DNA of 64,000 bases. It comes from Crateriforma spongiae (GTDB lineage Bacteria; Planctomycetota; Planctomycetia; Pirellulales; Pirellulaceae). The stretch spans positions 1 through 64,000 of the forward strand of contig NZ_JAAXMS010000005.1 in assembly GCF_012290005.1 (NCBI RefSeq), written 5' to 3'. Positions 54,349-63,887 of the stretch are shown here, one piece after another. The notes below the pieces were generated by a model that saw nothing but the letters and a program-made list of their open reading frames with translations, was not told where the DNA came from and made no database searches. Numbering within the stretch: position 1 is the stretch's first letter; each line of letters begins with the position of its first letter. Both the position numbers and the translations under genes were made by a program.

Positions 54349-54368
54349 CCGTGACAAGTCTGGTCACG
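54349..54368 (-). promoter_or_regulatory. 20-bp dyad element, copy B (identical to copy A at 10919-10938)
   Basis: On the minus strand it reads CGTGACCAGACTTGTCACGG, identical to copy A, and the following bases (CTGC, GAT, TACC, TGTC) also correspond. It lies 102 nt upstream of the WYL-like gene start. The identity over 20 bp plus flank similarity and matching distance argues for a shared promoter or operator. Confidence 0.7.
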
Positions 54369-54398
54369 AGGTCGAAAACTTTGTGTTTTGCCGCCTAT

Positions 54399-55403
54399 TT
54401 ACGTGGGAAATCGCTGAATGCGATGGTTGTTGCTGTCCAAGACATGGACGCGACGCCTGGAATCGACCACCAGCCCCCACGGGTGGTGGAACTGTCCATC
54501 CTCAAATCCTGGCCCGCCCAAAATCCCCAGCGAAGTCCCGTCGGTGGCGAACCGCTGGATTCGTTGGTTGCCGTATTCGCAGATCATCAGATCGACGCGG
54601 CCGGATGATGGTTCGCCTGCCATCAGGGCAATGTCGTAGGGGTAATACAGTTGGCCCGCTTGTGGACCCTGGACGCCCCAACAGTGCACCAAGCCGGGCG
54701 GATCGGCGGACACGTCAAAGGCCTGCATTCGATGGTTGCCCGCATCGGTCACCCACAGCAACCCATCGGTAACGATCATGCTTTGGGGACGAATGAATTG
54801 TCCCGGTTGATCGCCGGTACCACCCCACTGGGCCATGAAGCGACCGTCGGGATCGAATTTTTGGATTCGATCGCTGTCACCATACTCACCGATGTAAAAG
54901 CAGCCATCGTCGTCACAAACCGCTTCGGTGACGAAGGCGAATTCGCCGGGACCGTAGCCCGCGGTCCCCCCGATGCAACGCGAATCGATCAGCGTACCGT
55001 CCAGTTCATAGGCCAGCATGCGATAATAATGTGTGTCGGCGACCAGCAAGACTTCACGATCGATGTGCTCGTCGGCGGCACGGACTTGAAGCCCCGTCGG
55101 GCGGCCGTTGGCGGTTTCGGGGGTCGACCAGAAGGTTTGAAAGTTTCCGTCAGCGTCAAAGACTTGGATCCGTCCGGTCGTGTCGCAGATGTACAGTCGG
55201 TCTGCCGAGTCGATGGCAATCGTGCGTGGCTTGACGAATCGACCGTCCGACCAGCCACGTCGCCCCCAGACCAAATCGGGTTCACCTCGGGCGGCGGTCG
55301 ACACGCAACCGGGAAGCGACAACAGACCGCCGGCCGCGATGGCTGTGGACAGCAGCCGGCGTCGGTCAAAAATTTGGGCGTTCCGTTGGCGGGAATGTTT
55401 CAT
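54399..55403 (-). CDS. NHL-repeat lipoprotein
   Basis: 334 aa. Signal MKHSRQRNAQIFDRRRLLST with an RRR motif and lipobox LSLPGC, so probably Tat-exported and lipid-anchored. About six NHL repeats form a beta-propeller: VKPRTIAIDSADRLYICDTT, PGEFAFVTEAVCDDDGCFYI, PGQFIRPQSMIVTDGLLWVT DAGNHR, YYPYDIALM, FHHPWGLVVDSRRRVHVLDS NNHRIQRF. NHL propellers usually bind proteins, peptides or sugars. ATG 55403 chosen over an ATG at 55457 that lacks a sensible signal. Confidence 0.87.
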   Translation of the reverse strand: MKHSRQRNAQIFDRRRLLSTAIAAGGLLSLPGCVSTAARGEPDLVWGRRGWSDGRFVKPRTIAIDSADRLYICDTTGRIQVFDADGNFQTFWSTPETANGRPTGLQVRAADEHIDREVLLVADTHYYRMLAYELDGTLIDSRCIGGTAGYGPGEFAFVTEAVCDDDGCFYIGEYGDSDRIQKFDPDGRFMAQWGGTGDQPGQFIRPQSMIVTDGLLWVTDAGNHRMQAFDVSADPPGLVHCWGVQGPQAGQLYYPYDIALMAGEPSSGRVDLMICEYGNQRIQRFATDGTSLGILGGPGFEDGQFHHPWGLVVDSRRRVHVLDSNNHRIQRFPT

Positions 55404-55894
55404 ATCGACACGCGAAGCCGTCGTCGGTTGGTCGGCAAGTTTCACGCAGCCTAGCATCCCGGGCCGGGGGTTGCCCGATCGTTGCCCGCGATGCGGACAA
55501 CGTCTATCGTGGATTTCGGATGCGAGAGATTGACCGCGGAAACTTGAAACGCGGTCGACTCATTCTGCGCCAGGAAGCGCACGCGAGGGTCCCCGGTTCG
55601 ACCGGGCCTAATCAGCGATCCCGACGGTTGTCGCAAAGCACCATCGCGTTGCTTTGCCCCATCGGATCGACCCCATCAACCGTTACCAAGCGACCACCGC
55701 GGGGACGTTGATGCCGGTCACAACGAATTCGCTGAATTTTTATCGCGACGGTTTTTTGACCGGGCATGTTTTGTGACCTACGTTTCCTTGGCCTCGTTCT
55801 GTGAGCGTCCGGACGTGGCCCGACGACAGCATTCCGCCAACGGTTCGTTTGCGGTGTCGTCACCACTTCCCTCCCGAACGACGCTCGCGATCGG
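55404..55894. other. Divergent intergenic region, no gene supported
   Basis: 491 nt between the NHL lipoprotein and the ctpA-like gene. Minus-strand frames here are Arg/Pro-rich shadows. A stretch near 55735-55765 (ctgaatttttatcgcgacggttttttgac) is AT-richer than its surroundings and may be promoter DNA. Confidence 0.45.
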
Positions 55895-57616
55895 ATGTTG
55901 ACTGGTATGGAATCAAATTCGGGTATCGAACGCTTTTTGACTCGCTGGCAACGCGGCCGGCTGTTGGTGTTGGCCGCCACGGGATTCGTGGCTTTGGCGA
56001 CACTCGGCGGACCGATTGCCACCGTGGTTGCGGACGATCCCGCGGCGGTTGCCTCCGCTGATTCAGCGGACGATGAACAGCAAGTCCTGACCAAGGGCTA
56101 TGAACTGGAACGGCAACGCATGTGGGCCGATGCGGTTCAGCATTATGAATCCGCGCTGCGTCAATTACCCGACAGTCGCGTGGTGTATCAGCGATTGCTG
56201 ATCAGCCGTCTGCGTTACGACGTTCATCGTCGATACACCGATCACAGTTTCTTGGCCAGTGTTCGTGACCTTAGCACGGCGCAGGCATTGGATCTGTATT
56301 CCGAAACGCTGGCGAACCTGCAAACCCACTACGTCGAAACGGTGGACTGGTCACGCGTATTGCTGCACGGCACCGCGGCGCTGGAGGTGGCATTGGATGA
56401 AGAACGATTCATCAACAGCAATCTTCCGGGCGTCGATCGTGAAGCCATCGAACAGTTTCGTTTGAATGTGCACCGTGAACTTCGCGGTCGCAGCACCCAA
56501 ACACGTTTCGACTTGCGTGCCGCCGTGTCGTTTGTTGCCAACTTGGCGCATGAACGGATCGGATTGTCGGGAACGGCAACGTCGCTGGAATTTCTGTCGG
56601 GTGCCATTTCGACGTTGGATCCCTACACACGATTGTTGTCGGGATCACAGCTGGATGAAATGTTTTCCAACATCGAAGGCAACTTTGTCGGCTTGGGCGT
56701 TGAACTGAAACCGGCCGATGATCACTTGCAAATTGTCTCGGTCATTCCGGGTGGACCGGCCGATGAAGCCGGCGTGTTGGCTGGGGAACGGATCGTTCGC
56801 GTTGCCGATGCGGAAACGAATGTGGTCGATCCCGATTTCGCCGCCGACCTGCTGCGTGGCCCCGAAAACTCCGTCGTATCGATCAGTGTGACCGACACCG
56901 CGGGCCGTCGGCGTGATCTGCAAATCACCCGTCGCCGTGTGGATGTGCCTTGCGTGGAAAACGTTCACTTGGTCGACGTGACCAACCGAGTCGGCTATTT
57001 CCGGCTGACCAATTTTCAAAAGACGACCCGACGCGAAGTCGAACAAGCGGTGATCGCGCTTCAGGGCCAAGGCATGCGTTCGCTGATCATGGATCTGCGG
57101 GGTAATCCGGGCGGTTTGTTGACCGCGGCCGTCGAAGTCGCTGACCGTTTCCTCAGCGACGGTGCGATCGTGACCACGCGTGGTCGCAATGCAAAGGAAA
57201 ATTTCGATTACCGGGCACACCGCAGCGGCACTTGGAATTTTCCGCTGGTCGTCCTGATCGATGGCAATAGTGCCAGTGCCAGTGAGATTTTCGCCGGTGC
57301 CATGTCCGACCGAGGTCGTGCCGTGGTGGTCGGATCAACCAGCTATGGCAAAGGCAGCGTCCAGGGCGTGTTCCGGATGCGTTCGGCGAAGTTTGGACTT
57401 TGCTTGACGACCGCCAAGTTTTATTCGCCCAGCGGTCGTGCGATCAGCCAAAACGGCGTCCGACCGCACGCCGAAGTCAGCGACCGACACATCACCGGAC
57501 GTCCGGACGACCAGGGGCACATCATCGGTGACGATGAAGACGCAGTGCTGCAACACGGCATCGCACAACTGGCCGGCCACGGCGGCAACTTGGTCAGCAG
57601 CCGTCCGTCACGCTAA
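55895..57616 (+). CDS. C-terminal processing protease, S41 family (CtpA/Prc-like)
   Basis: 573 aa, exported (core LLVLAATGFVALATLGGPIA). A TPR-like N-terminal part (about 60-200) precedes a PDZ domain (about 255-340: GNFVGLGVELKPADDHLQIV, VIPGGPADEAGVLAGERIV) and the S41 domain: VGYFRLTNFQKTTRREVEQA, MDLRGNPGGLL, nucleophile Ser461 in GNSASASEIFAGAM and the general base Lys486 in TSYGKGSVQGVF, spaced 25 residues as in known CtpA enzymes. Degrades or trims envelope proteins at their C-termini. ATG 55895. Confidence 0.95.
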   Translation: MLTGMESNSGIERFLTRWQRGRLLVLAATGFVALATLGGPIATVVADDPAAVASADSADDEQQVLTKGYELERQRMWADAVQHYESALRQLPDSRVVYQRLLISRLRYDVHRRYTDHSFLASVRDLSTAQALDLYSETLANLQTHYVETVDWSRVLLHGTAALEVALDEERFINSNLPGVDREAIEQFRLNVHRELRGRSTQTRFDLRAAVSFVANLAHERIGLSGTATSLEFLSGAISTLDPYTRLLSGSQLDEMFSNIEGNFVGLGVELKPADDHLQIVSVIPGGPADEAGVLAGERIVRVADAETNVVDPDFAADLLRGPENSVVSISVTDTAGRRRDLQITRRRVDVPCVENVHLVDVTNRVGYFRLTNFQKTTRREVEQAVIALQGQGMRSLIMDLRGNPGGLLTAAVEVADRFLSDGAIVTTRGRNAKENFDYRAHRSGTWNFPLVVLIDGNSASASEIFAGAMSDRGRAVVVGSTSYGKGSVQGVFRMRSAKFGLCLTTAKFYSPSGRAISQNGVRPHAEVSDRHITGRPDDQGHIIGDDEDAVLQHGIAQLAGHGGNLVSSRPSR

Positions 57617-57677
57617 TGCAATGAGCCAAAACACGATGAACGCCGACTATGGCATCATCGTGTCGATTTGACCGGCG

Positions 57678-57896
57678 TCAAATGATGCCGCCGTGGGTAC
57701 GGATCGGCGTCAGGTGGCTGGGCGAATCCAGGAACCAGAAACGTTCCCACTCTTCCATCATCGAACGCAGGTCTTCCGACGTGTACAGCAGTTGCTGGAC
57801 GCGGCGTTCGGGACGAGCGGAGTAAATCGGCACAAAGCATCCGACGGTCGTCGACAGACAGGCGGTCAACAGGGCCAGCTGAAAAAGGCGTCGCAT
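57678..57896 (-). CDS. Small lipoprotein of about 72 aa
   Basis: Signal peptide MRRLFQLALLTACLSTTVGC with lipobox TVGC, giving a mature peptide of some 53 residues: ARPERRVQQLLYTSEDLRSM MEEWERFWFLDSPSHLTPIR. Likely outer-membrane or periplasm-facing anchor. GGAGGAAC ribosome site before ATG 57896. It lies 26 nt behind the HU/IHF gene and is probably co-transcribed with it. No function known to me. Confidence 0.8.
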   Translation of the reverse strand: MRRLFQLALLTACLSTTVGCFVPIYSARPERRVQQLLYTSEDLRSMMEEWERFWFLDSPSHLTPIRTHGGII

Positions 57897-57922
57897 CGAC
57901 GTTCCTCCATGAACGTTAGGGC

Positions 57923-58342
57923 TTACTGTGGATCGGAAAGGTCATCCCAGCGACCGGTCGGTCGCCCCGCCGATGCGTTCGGTGCCGCATCGGGGTGGAC
58001 GTTTGGTTCGGGGCGGTTGTCGTCACCGGCGGTGGCTTCGGCGGCTTTCTGAGCGGCACACTGGTCCAATTCTCGGACGCGTGCTTCCATGAATTTGCCG
58101 GGCTTGAAGGTCACCACGTGTTTGCTGGGAACGTCAACCTGTTGGCCGGTCCTGGGATTGCGCGCCTTGCGGGCCGCCCGCGGTTTGACTTCGAACACGC
58201 CGAAGTTCCGCAGTTCAATCCTTTGATCCCGAACCAGACAGTCGACGATCGCATCGAACGTTTTCTGGACGATTTCCTTGGTCTGTTGTTGAGTCAGCCC
58301 AACCTCTTCGGAGATCGTTCGCACGATGTCTTTTTTGGTCAC
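57923..58342 (-). CDS. HU/IHF-family DNA-binding protein with C-terminal extension
   Basis: 139 aa. The first 95 residues are a complete HU/IHF fold: [60 protein letters not shown] (beta arm with RNP) and [19 protein letters not shown]. About 40 extra residues, acidic and Pro/Asn/Ala-rich, follow. Binds and bends DNA as a dimer. A GGGAGGAG ribosome site precedes ATG 58342. Confidence 0.93.
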   Translation of the reverse strand: MTKKDIVRTISEEVGLTQQQTKEIVQKTFDAIVDCLVRDQRIELRNFGVFEVKPRAARKARNPRTGQQVDVPSKHVVTFKPGKFMEARVRELDQCAAQKAAEATAGDDNRPEPNVHPDAAPNASAGRPTGRWDDLSDPQ

Positions 58343-58574
58343 GCTGGACTCCTCCCGCCGTGCCCTTCCGATGGGCCGCGATCGTTGTAAACCCTTGACT
58401 GCGAATAACTTAACAAGGTTCGCAGTCTAGGCGGCTCGTTTCCGAGCGTCAAGATCGCCCCCGGTCGGACTTGCGCCGGCAGGATGCTTACGAACTAGTC
58501 TATCGACCGGAATAATCGGAAATCTTGAAACAATCGTGCGAAACAGTTCCACCGGCGAGGTGGAAAAGAATCGC

Positions 58575-59018
58575 TCAGACGCGTTTGGCGTTTTTGGCCG
58601 TTTCTATCTGGTCCAACGAGTACAGCTGGCCGGTCCCCGCGCCGGGACATTCGGCACAGGTTTCCCGCCAGTCGTCTGGCGAAACCAAATTGCTGGACCA
58701 GAACGGCCACGTCCGGCACTGAATCGGTCGGCTTTGGTAAACCATGCAGCGACGCGTTTTGGGATCTAGCAATATGCAATCGCCGTCGGCATATTCTTTC
58801 AGGCTGCGACGACGTCCGACGCGGCGAACGAATTGTTCTTCGAAGGCGTCGACATCCAGATCCATCGCGCCGGCCATGCCACGAATTTCGTCATGATTGA
58901 CGAAGACGAACCCGGGATCACCGCTGCAACAGTACCCGCATTGCGTGCAGGTGAATCGCAGGCCATCGGCGTACCAGGGGGCGGGCGAATCGGAATTGCT
59001 GCGATCGGATTCGGGCAT
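58575..59018 (-). CDS. YkgJ-type Cys-cluster (Zn/Fe-chelating) protein
   Basis: 147 aa. N-terminal FTCTQCGYCCSGDPGFVFVN and later GDCILLDPKTRRCMVYQSRP IQCRTWPFW form the family's conserved cysteine set (CxxCGxCC ... C ... C ... C). The domain is thought to bind zinc or an Fe-S cluster; the role is unknown. No signal peptide. ATG 59018; upstream neighbour region is short. Confidence 0.9.
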   Translation of the reverse strand: MPESDRSNSDSPAPWYADGLRFTCTQCGYCCSGDPGFVFVNHDEIRGMAGAMDLDVDAFEEQFVRRVGRRRSLKEYADGDCILLDPKTRRCMVYQSRPIQCRTWPFWSSNLVSPDDWRETCAECPGAGTGQLYSLDQIETAKNAKRV

Positions 59019-59227
59019 ATCGGATCAGGATTCACGGTTGCACGGGTGTCCGGGCAATCCCGGCCGACAATCGTTCACCCTAACGCTTTTGTGGGAAAAT
59101 CGCTGCGCCCCGGTGCTGTGGCAAATTGCTGCAGCGCCGCACAAAGCTGGCGGTCCGGTATCGATCGAAGGCAGTGATCGAGTCAAGCGATCGTTCGGCG
59201 AACGGTTTTGAAAAGCGGCGGCGCGAA

Positions 59228-60040
59228 TCAGTATCCGGCAGCGGGGCTTCGCCACTGCAGACCATCGGCGCTCGGGGCGGTCGATGGCGGCATCGCCGAT
59301 GGTCCGGTCGCCGGTGCCCCGGTACCGTTCCAGTTGCCAGATGCCGGCTGATTCATCGGCACGCCATTGTTCATCGGGGCTGCACCGCTCATCGGTGCAG
59401 CGGCCGCTGTGCCGATCGGATTCAGTTGTGGCTGTGCGGCCATGGGTTGCAACGTCATCGCGGGCATCGCGTCGGATCCGATCGGTGCGTAACCGTTGGG
59501 ACTTTGGTGCGACACGGGGACGACGCCCGACGCCGTGTTCACCGTGCTGGGGCGATAGCCGGGCGGCGGTGGGGCGTGAGTCAGATCGATCGCCGGCATC
59601 GCGCCGGCGCCAAGCACCGGCGGCGTTAAGTCGACGGCGGCACTGGCGACACTGTTGGCACCGCCGGCGGCCGGTGGCGTCGCGACGCCCGACCCGATCG
59701 GTTGTCCTCCGGTGGCGGCAAATCCCGACGGCGCGGCGCCGTAGGTGGATCCCACCGTGGGTGCCCCGCCCATGTAATTGTTGGGAACGCCGCCCGCCGA
59801 ACCGGTCGCGGGCGGGCTGACGCGTGTGCCCTGCCCTGTGAACGGCACCAGGCTGGGCGCCGGGATGCTGCCATTGGGTGTGGTCAGCGGCTGCAAGGCA
59901 CCGGTCGTCGTGGTCGTGGTTTGCCGACAACCCGCGATAAAGCTTGGCAAGAAAAATGCGGCGACCAGGCACACCAGGCATTGCACCGGAGTCACGGTGC
60001 GGCAGCGGATGAAAGATCGCGTGTTCGATCGAACTGACAT
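59228..60040 (-). CDS. Low-complexity Pro/Gly/Ala-rich lipoprotein
   Basis: 270 aa. Signal peptide with core CLVCLVAAFFLPSFIAGC ending in lipobox FIAGC. The mature part starts with a Thr run (TTTTTTG) and is Pro/Gly/Ala/Met-rich without predicted fold, e.g. PMSGAAPMNNGVPMNQPASG. Probably an extended or disordered cell-surface protein. No family recognised. ATG 60040 preferred over 60061. Confidence 0.7.
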   Translation of the reverse strand: MSVRSNTRSFIRCRTVTPVQCLVCLVAAFFLPSFIAGCRQTTTTTTGALQPLTTPNGSIPAPSLVPFTGQGTRVSPPATGSAGGVPNNYMGGAPTVGSTYGAAPSGFAATGGQPIGSGVATPPAAGGANSVASAAVDLTPPVLGAGAMPAIDLTHAPPPPGYRPSTVNTASGVVPVSHQSPNGYAPIGSDAMPAMTLQPMAAQPQLNPIGTAAAAPMSGAAPMNNGVPMNQPASGNWNGTGAPATGPSAMPPSTAPSADGLQWRSPAAGY

Positions 60041-60506
60041 GACGGCAACCATCACGGGCATTTCGGAAGACTTTCGGTCGGTTCAGACTTGAAAACGACC
60101 GGGTGTCGGCCGTTGCCATGACCGGCTTTAACAAAAACCCGAAAAACGTCGAAACCCCAGTCGCGATTTGGATTCACCTGCACCGCCAGCGCCCTGCCGG
60201 GACGCTTTTTCATTCGGCTGATCTCGTCGGTTCGGCCCGTCGGATGGAGGCGTGTCGGATCGGCGACGATTCGTCTTGAGCCGAAACCGCAATTTTTCTA
60301 GGGTTCCGACGTGCCCGCCACCGCTGGACGGCATCGGATGTTGAATGTTTCCGGCTTTTGCCGTGAAAACCTGGGTCGTTCGTTCCGAAGTGGACTCGAC
60401 CAAGGTGCCGGCGATGCGTGTGGCAAATCAACGCGGAATATCGAAGGGTGATTGGATGCCCTTGGACAGATCCACGCCGAGTAGACGGTTCAAAGGAGTG
60501 ACCGGA
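60041..60506. other. Divergent intergenic and leader region
   Basis: 466 nt. The SurA-like frame is open back to 60345, but AAGGAG at 60493-60498 and the membrane signal favour ATG 60507. Earlier ATGs at 60345 and 60453 would only add a hydrophilic leader. No other gene supported. Confidence 0.5.
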
Positions 60507-62336
60507 ATGCCATTGGAATTTGCCGTACTTCGTCCCTGGATGGTGACACTGGTCCGACGATTGGGGCTGTCCGTTGTTGCCGCGATGGTTTTCATCGCCG
60601 CTTGGGACAGGCCGGTCGTGGCGCAACAGGCGTCGACCGCAGCAGCGACTGCACCTGCGACCGCCGGTGGAAAGAGTCGTGTGGTGGCGACCGTCAACGC
60701 CGACCCCATCACCGAGAAGGTCTTGGCCGACGAAACGATGCGACGCTACGGCAGCGACATCGTCGACGCTATGGTCAATCGTTATCTGATTCTGCAAGCA
60801 TGTCAGCAACGTGGCATCGAAATCACCAAGCAAGAAGTCAGTGACGAAATCGCTCGACAGGCTGCCAAGTTCCGCTTGGACATGGGCGGGCTGTTGCAGT
60901 TGTTGCAAGAAGAACGCAATGTCAGTGCCGCTGAATACAGCAACGATGTCGTCTGGCCCATGCTGGCGCTGCGACGGTTGGTGGCCGACAAGATCGAAGT
61001 CACCGAAGAAGAATTCAACAAACAGTATCTGGCTCGCTACGGCGAAGCGGTCAAGTGCCGGATGATCGTGACAAAGGATCGCCAGAAAGCCGAACAAGTG
61101 CTGGCTCAAGCCAAAGCCGATCCGGCGAAGTTTGCCGAACTGGCCAAGAGTTTCAGCGAAGACGAAATCAGCGCCAGCGTCGGTGGTTTGATTCCGCCGA
61201 TTCGCCGCTACACCGGACAGCCGGATTTCGAAACCGCCGTGTTTGATCTTCAGGACGGCGGAGTCACTGATATTCTGCAGGTCGGCAACGAATGGATGAT
61301 CCTGCAAGCGGTTCGGCGCATTCCCGCCGCCACCCCGGCACCCCAAGCCATCCCCGCGATTCGCGAACAAATCGTTGACGAAATCCGCGACGAAAAAATT
61401 CGCGTCGCCGCGGCCGGTTTGTTCGAACAACTGCAAAGCGAAGCCAACGTCAAGAAAGTCTTCGGCGATCCCGCGGCGGAAAAACAGCATCCCGGTGTTG
61501 CCGCCTTGGTCAACAACCAACCGCTGACGATTGCACAGGTTGCCGAAGAAGCGGTCCGTCGCCACGGCGAAGAAGTTCTGCAAGGCGAAATCAATCGTCG
61601 GCTTTTGACGCAAGCTCTTCGCAGCAATGGCGTCACTGTTGCCGCCGCCGACCTGACCGCCGAAACCGAACGTGCCGCGATCGCGTTCGGGTTCACCAAG
61701 CCCGACGGTTCGGCCGATATCAAAAGCTGGCTGCAATCGGTGGTTAGCGATGGCGACACGACCGAAGACATTTACGTTCGCGATGCCGTTTGGCCCAGCG
61801 TGGCCCTGCGTAAGCTGGTCGAATCGGAGGTCCAATTGACCGACGAAGAACTGAAACGCGGATTCGATTCCGCTTACGGACCTAAGGTGGAAGTCCTGGC
61901 GATCGTCTTGGGCGATCAGCGAACGGCGCAAAAGGTTTGGCAGATGGCTCGTGACAACCCGACGCCGCAGTTCTTTGGCGAATTGGCCCAACAATACAGC
62001 ATCGAACCGTCGTCGGCGTCCAACGCCGGGCTGGTGCCGCCGATCCGCAAGCACGGTGGTCAACCGGCGATCGAAAAGGAAGCCTTTTCGTTGAAGCCGG
62101 GGCAACTGAGCGGAATTGTGGCCACCGGTGACAAGTACATCATCATGCGTTGCCAGGGTTTCACCAAACCGGTTGTCAGCGATTTCGAGGCGGTCCGCGA
62201 AGAACTGGTTCGCGACCTGTCGGAAAAGAAATTGACCCAGGCGATGGCGTCGAAGTTTGACGAGCTGAAGGAAAACGCCAGCATCGAAAACTTCTTTGCG
62301 GTCGCTAAAAAGGCCGCGGCGACCACCCGTCGCTGA
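60507..62336 (+). CDS. SurA-like peptidyl-prolyl isomerase with duplicated module
   Basis: 609 aa. Signal anchor LGLSVVAAMVFIAAWDRPVV. Two copies of [SurA-type helical domain + parvulin rotamase]: first VVATVNADPITEKVLADETM to the rotamase VKCRMIVTKDRQKAEQVLAQ...SFSEDEISASVGGLIPPIRR; second VAALVNNQPLTIAQVAEEAV to VEVLAIVLGDQRTAQKVWQM...YSIEPSSASNAGLVPPIRKHG. Both copies keep the GG/AGLxPPIR stretch. Expected periplasmic foldase for outer-membrane or secreted proteins. AAGGAG ribosome site and ATG 60507. Confidence 0.92.
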   Translation: MPLEFAVLRPWMVTLVRRLGLSVVAAMVFIAAWDRPVVAQQASTAAATAPATAGGKSRVVATVNADPITEKVLADETMRRYGSDIVDAMVNRYLILQACQQRGIEITKQEVSDEIARQAAKFRLDMGGLLQLLQEERNVSAAEYSNDVVWPMLALRRLVADKIEVTEEEFNKQYLARYGEAVKCRMIVTKDRQKAEQVLAQAKADPAKFAELAKSFSEDEISASVGGLIPPIRRYTGQPDFETAVFDLQDGGVTDILQVGNEWMILQAVRRIPAATPAPQAIPAIREQIVDEIRDEKIRVAAAGLFEQLQSEANVKKVFGDPAAEKQHPGVAALVNNQPLTIAQVAEEAVRRHGEEVLQGEINRRLLTQALRSNGVTVAAADLTAETERAAIAFGFTKPDGSADIKSWLQSVVSDGDTTEDIYVRDAVWPSVALRKLVESEVQLTDEELKRGFDSAYGPKVEVLAIVLGDQRTAQKVWQMARDNPTPQFFGELAQQYSIEPSSASNAGLVPPIRKHGGQPAIEKEAFSLKPGQLSGIVATGDKYIIMRCQGFTKPVVSDFEAVREELVRDLSEKKLTQAMASKFDELKENASIENFFAVAKKAAATTRR

Positions 62337-62360
62337 TCGTCCGAAAGCTAGATCTTTCAG

Positions 62361-62399
62361 CGCTGTTGACGGCTGCCCCGAGCCAAACCGTCAGCAGCG
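62361..62399 (+). terminator. Strong hairpin between the SurA-like stop and its terminator
   Basis: A 12-bp stem: CGCTGTTGACGG (62361-62372) with CCGTCAGCAGCG (62388-62399), one G-U pair, 15-nt loop. No T run follows directly. It may protect the mRNA 3' end or act with the downstream terminator. Confidence 0.55.
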
Positions 62400-62415
62400 G
62401 AACCGAACGATCCCC

Positions 62416-62448
62416 AGCCGACCCGATTGTGGGGTCGGCTTTTTTTTT
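62416..62448 (+). terminator. Rho-independent terminator of the SurA-like gene
   Basis: AGCCGACCC pairs with GGGTCGGCT around a short loop, followed by at least eight T to 62448. Located about 80 nt past the stop codon. Confidence 0.92.
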
Positions 62449-62558
62449 GGCCCGAAAATTGGCCACCGGGCGCGGCCGGACGCTTCCCTGAAACCGGATC
62501 AGGTGTCTAAGTTGACATCGATTGCCCGTCGTGAATTTCTTGTTCCAGCGGCCCAGCC

Positions 62559-63845
62559 ATGTCCAATACGTTCAATCCAGACACACCCAATATCGACGCA
62601 CCGGCGATCGAACCGCCGACTACCGATCCGCCGCCACACCCGTTCGAGGTCAGCTTTGCTTCGCGAGTGCATCGGTTGCCGCCCTACATGTTTGGGCGAA
62701 TCAACAATTCGCTGTATCAAAAACGACGTGCCGGCGACGACGTCATCGATCTGGGCATGGGCAACCCCTCCGATCCGCCCGATCCGGTCGTGATCCAAAA
62801 GCTGGCCGATGCCGCCGCCGATCCGGGCAACCACGGATACAGCAAGTCCAATGGGATTGCCAACCTGCGTCGCGAGGTGGCCGGAAAATACCATCGCAAG
62901 TACGGCGTTCGGCTGGATCCGGAACACGAGGTGATCGCCTGCCTGGGTTCCAAGGAAGGGTTTTCGCACATGTGCCTGGCGCTGATGGGCCCCGGGGACA
63001 CCGCGATCATTCCGTCGCCCTATTTTCCGGTGCACATGTACGGCGTCATCTTGGCGTCGGGCAATGTCGTGGCGCTGGACGTCGCCGATAGCGAGAAATT
63101 TCTAAGCAACGTTGCTTACACCTGCGAAAACATGACGCCGGTGCCCAAGGTGCTGATCGTCAATTATCCGCACAATCCATCCAGCGCGGTCATTGAGCCG
63201 GAATTCTTCGTCGAAGTCGTCCGCTTGGCCAAAAAGTACGGCTTGATGGTCATCCACGATTTTGCCTACGCCGACGTCGCCTTTGATGGATACCAGCCAC
63301 CCAGCTTCCTGAGCGCACCGGGTGCGAAGGATGTTGGCGTCGAATTCACGACGATGAGCAAGGGCTACAACATGGCCGGTTGGCGAGTCGGCTTTTGCGC
63401 GGGCAACGCGGAAATGATCCGCGGTCTGGGCACGATCAAAGGTTACTACGATTACGGCATGTTCCAGGCGATCCAAATCGCGGCCATCGTTGCGCTGCGG
63501 GCCACCGAGGCGACGGTGGAAAATCAATCGCTGATCTATCAGGGCCGGCGCGATGCCTTGGTCAGCGGGCTGCGGCGTTTGGGATGGAACGTCACGCCAC
63601 CCAAGGCCGGCATGTTCGTCTGGGCGGAAGTCCCCGAACCCTGGAAGTCGTCGATGTCGACGATGGACTTTGCGATGAAGTTGTTGGAAGAAGGCAACGT
63701 CGCGGTCAGCCCCGGCAGCGGATTCGGCACGGCCGGCGAAGGCTATCTGAGGATGTCGTTGGTGGAAAACGAACAGCGTTTGCGTCAGGCCGTCCGCCAG
63801 ATCGGCAAATGCTTGTCTCAAAGCAAAACGCCCGCTTGCACCTGA
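62559..63845 (+). CDS. PLP-dependent aminotransferase, class I/II (AlaC-like)
   Basis: 428 aa. A Pro-rich 30-residue N-terminus precedes [38 protein letters not shown], a start typical of AlaC/YfdZ-type enzymes. Further PLP motifs: [69 protein letters not shown] and the lysine site [19 protein letters not shown]. Makes alanine from pyruvate and glutamate in E. coli; related enzymes act in lysine or methionine pathways. ATG 62559. Confidence 0.92.
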   Translation: MSNTFNPDTPNIDAPAIEPPTTDPPPHPFEVSFASRVHRLPPYMFGRINNSLYQKRRAGDDVIDLGMGNPSDPPDPVVIQKLADAAADPGNHGYSKSNGIANLRREVAGKYHRKYGVRLDPEHEVIACLGSKEGFSHMCLALMGPGDTAIIPSPYFPVHMYGVILASGNVVALDVADSEKFLSNVAYTCENMTPVPKVLIVNYPHNPSSAVIEPEFFVEVVRLAKKYGLMVIHDFAYADVAFDGYQPPSFLSAPGAKDVGVEFTTMSKGYNMAGWRVGFCAGNAEMIRGLGTIKGYYDYGMFQAIQIAAIVALRATEATVENQSLIYQGRRDALVSGLRRLGWNVTPPKAGMFVWAEVPEPWKSSMSTMDFAMKLLEEGNVAVSPGSGFGTAGEGYLRMSLVENEQRLRQAVRQIGKCLSQSKTPACT

Positions 63846-63887
63846 GTTTCACTCTTTCGGGATGCCGGCGTCAGGTCGGCCGATGGC

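Noticed and set aside
60210-62105. Very long (631 codons) minus-strand ORF
   Set aside because: It is antisense to the SurA-like gene, whose domains are clear; the antisense protein has no fold features.
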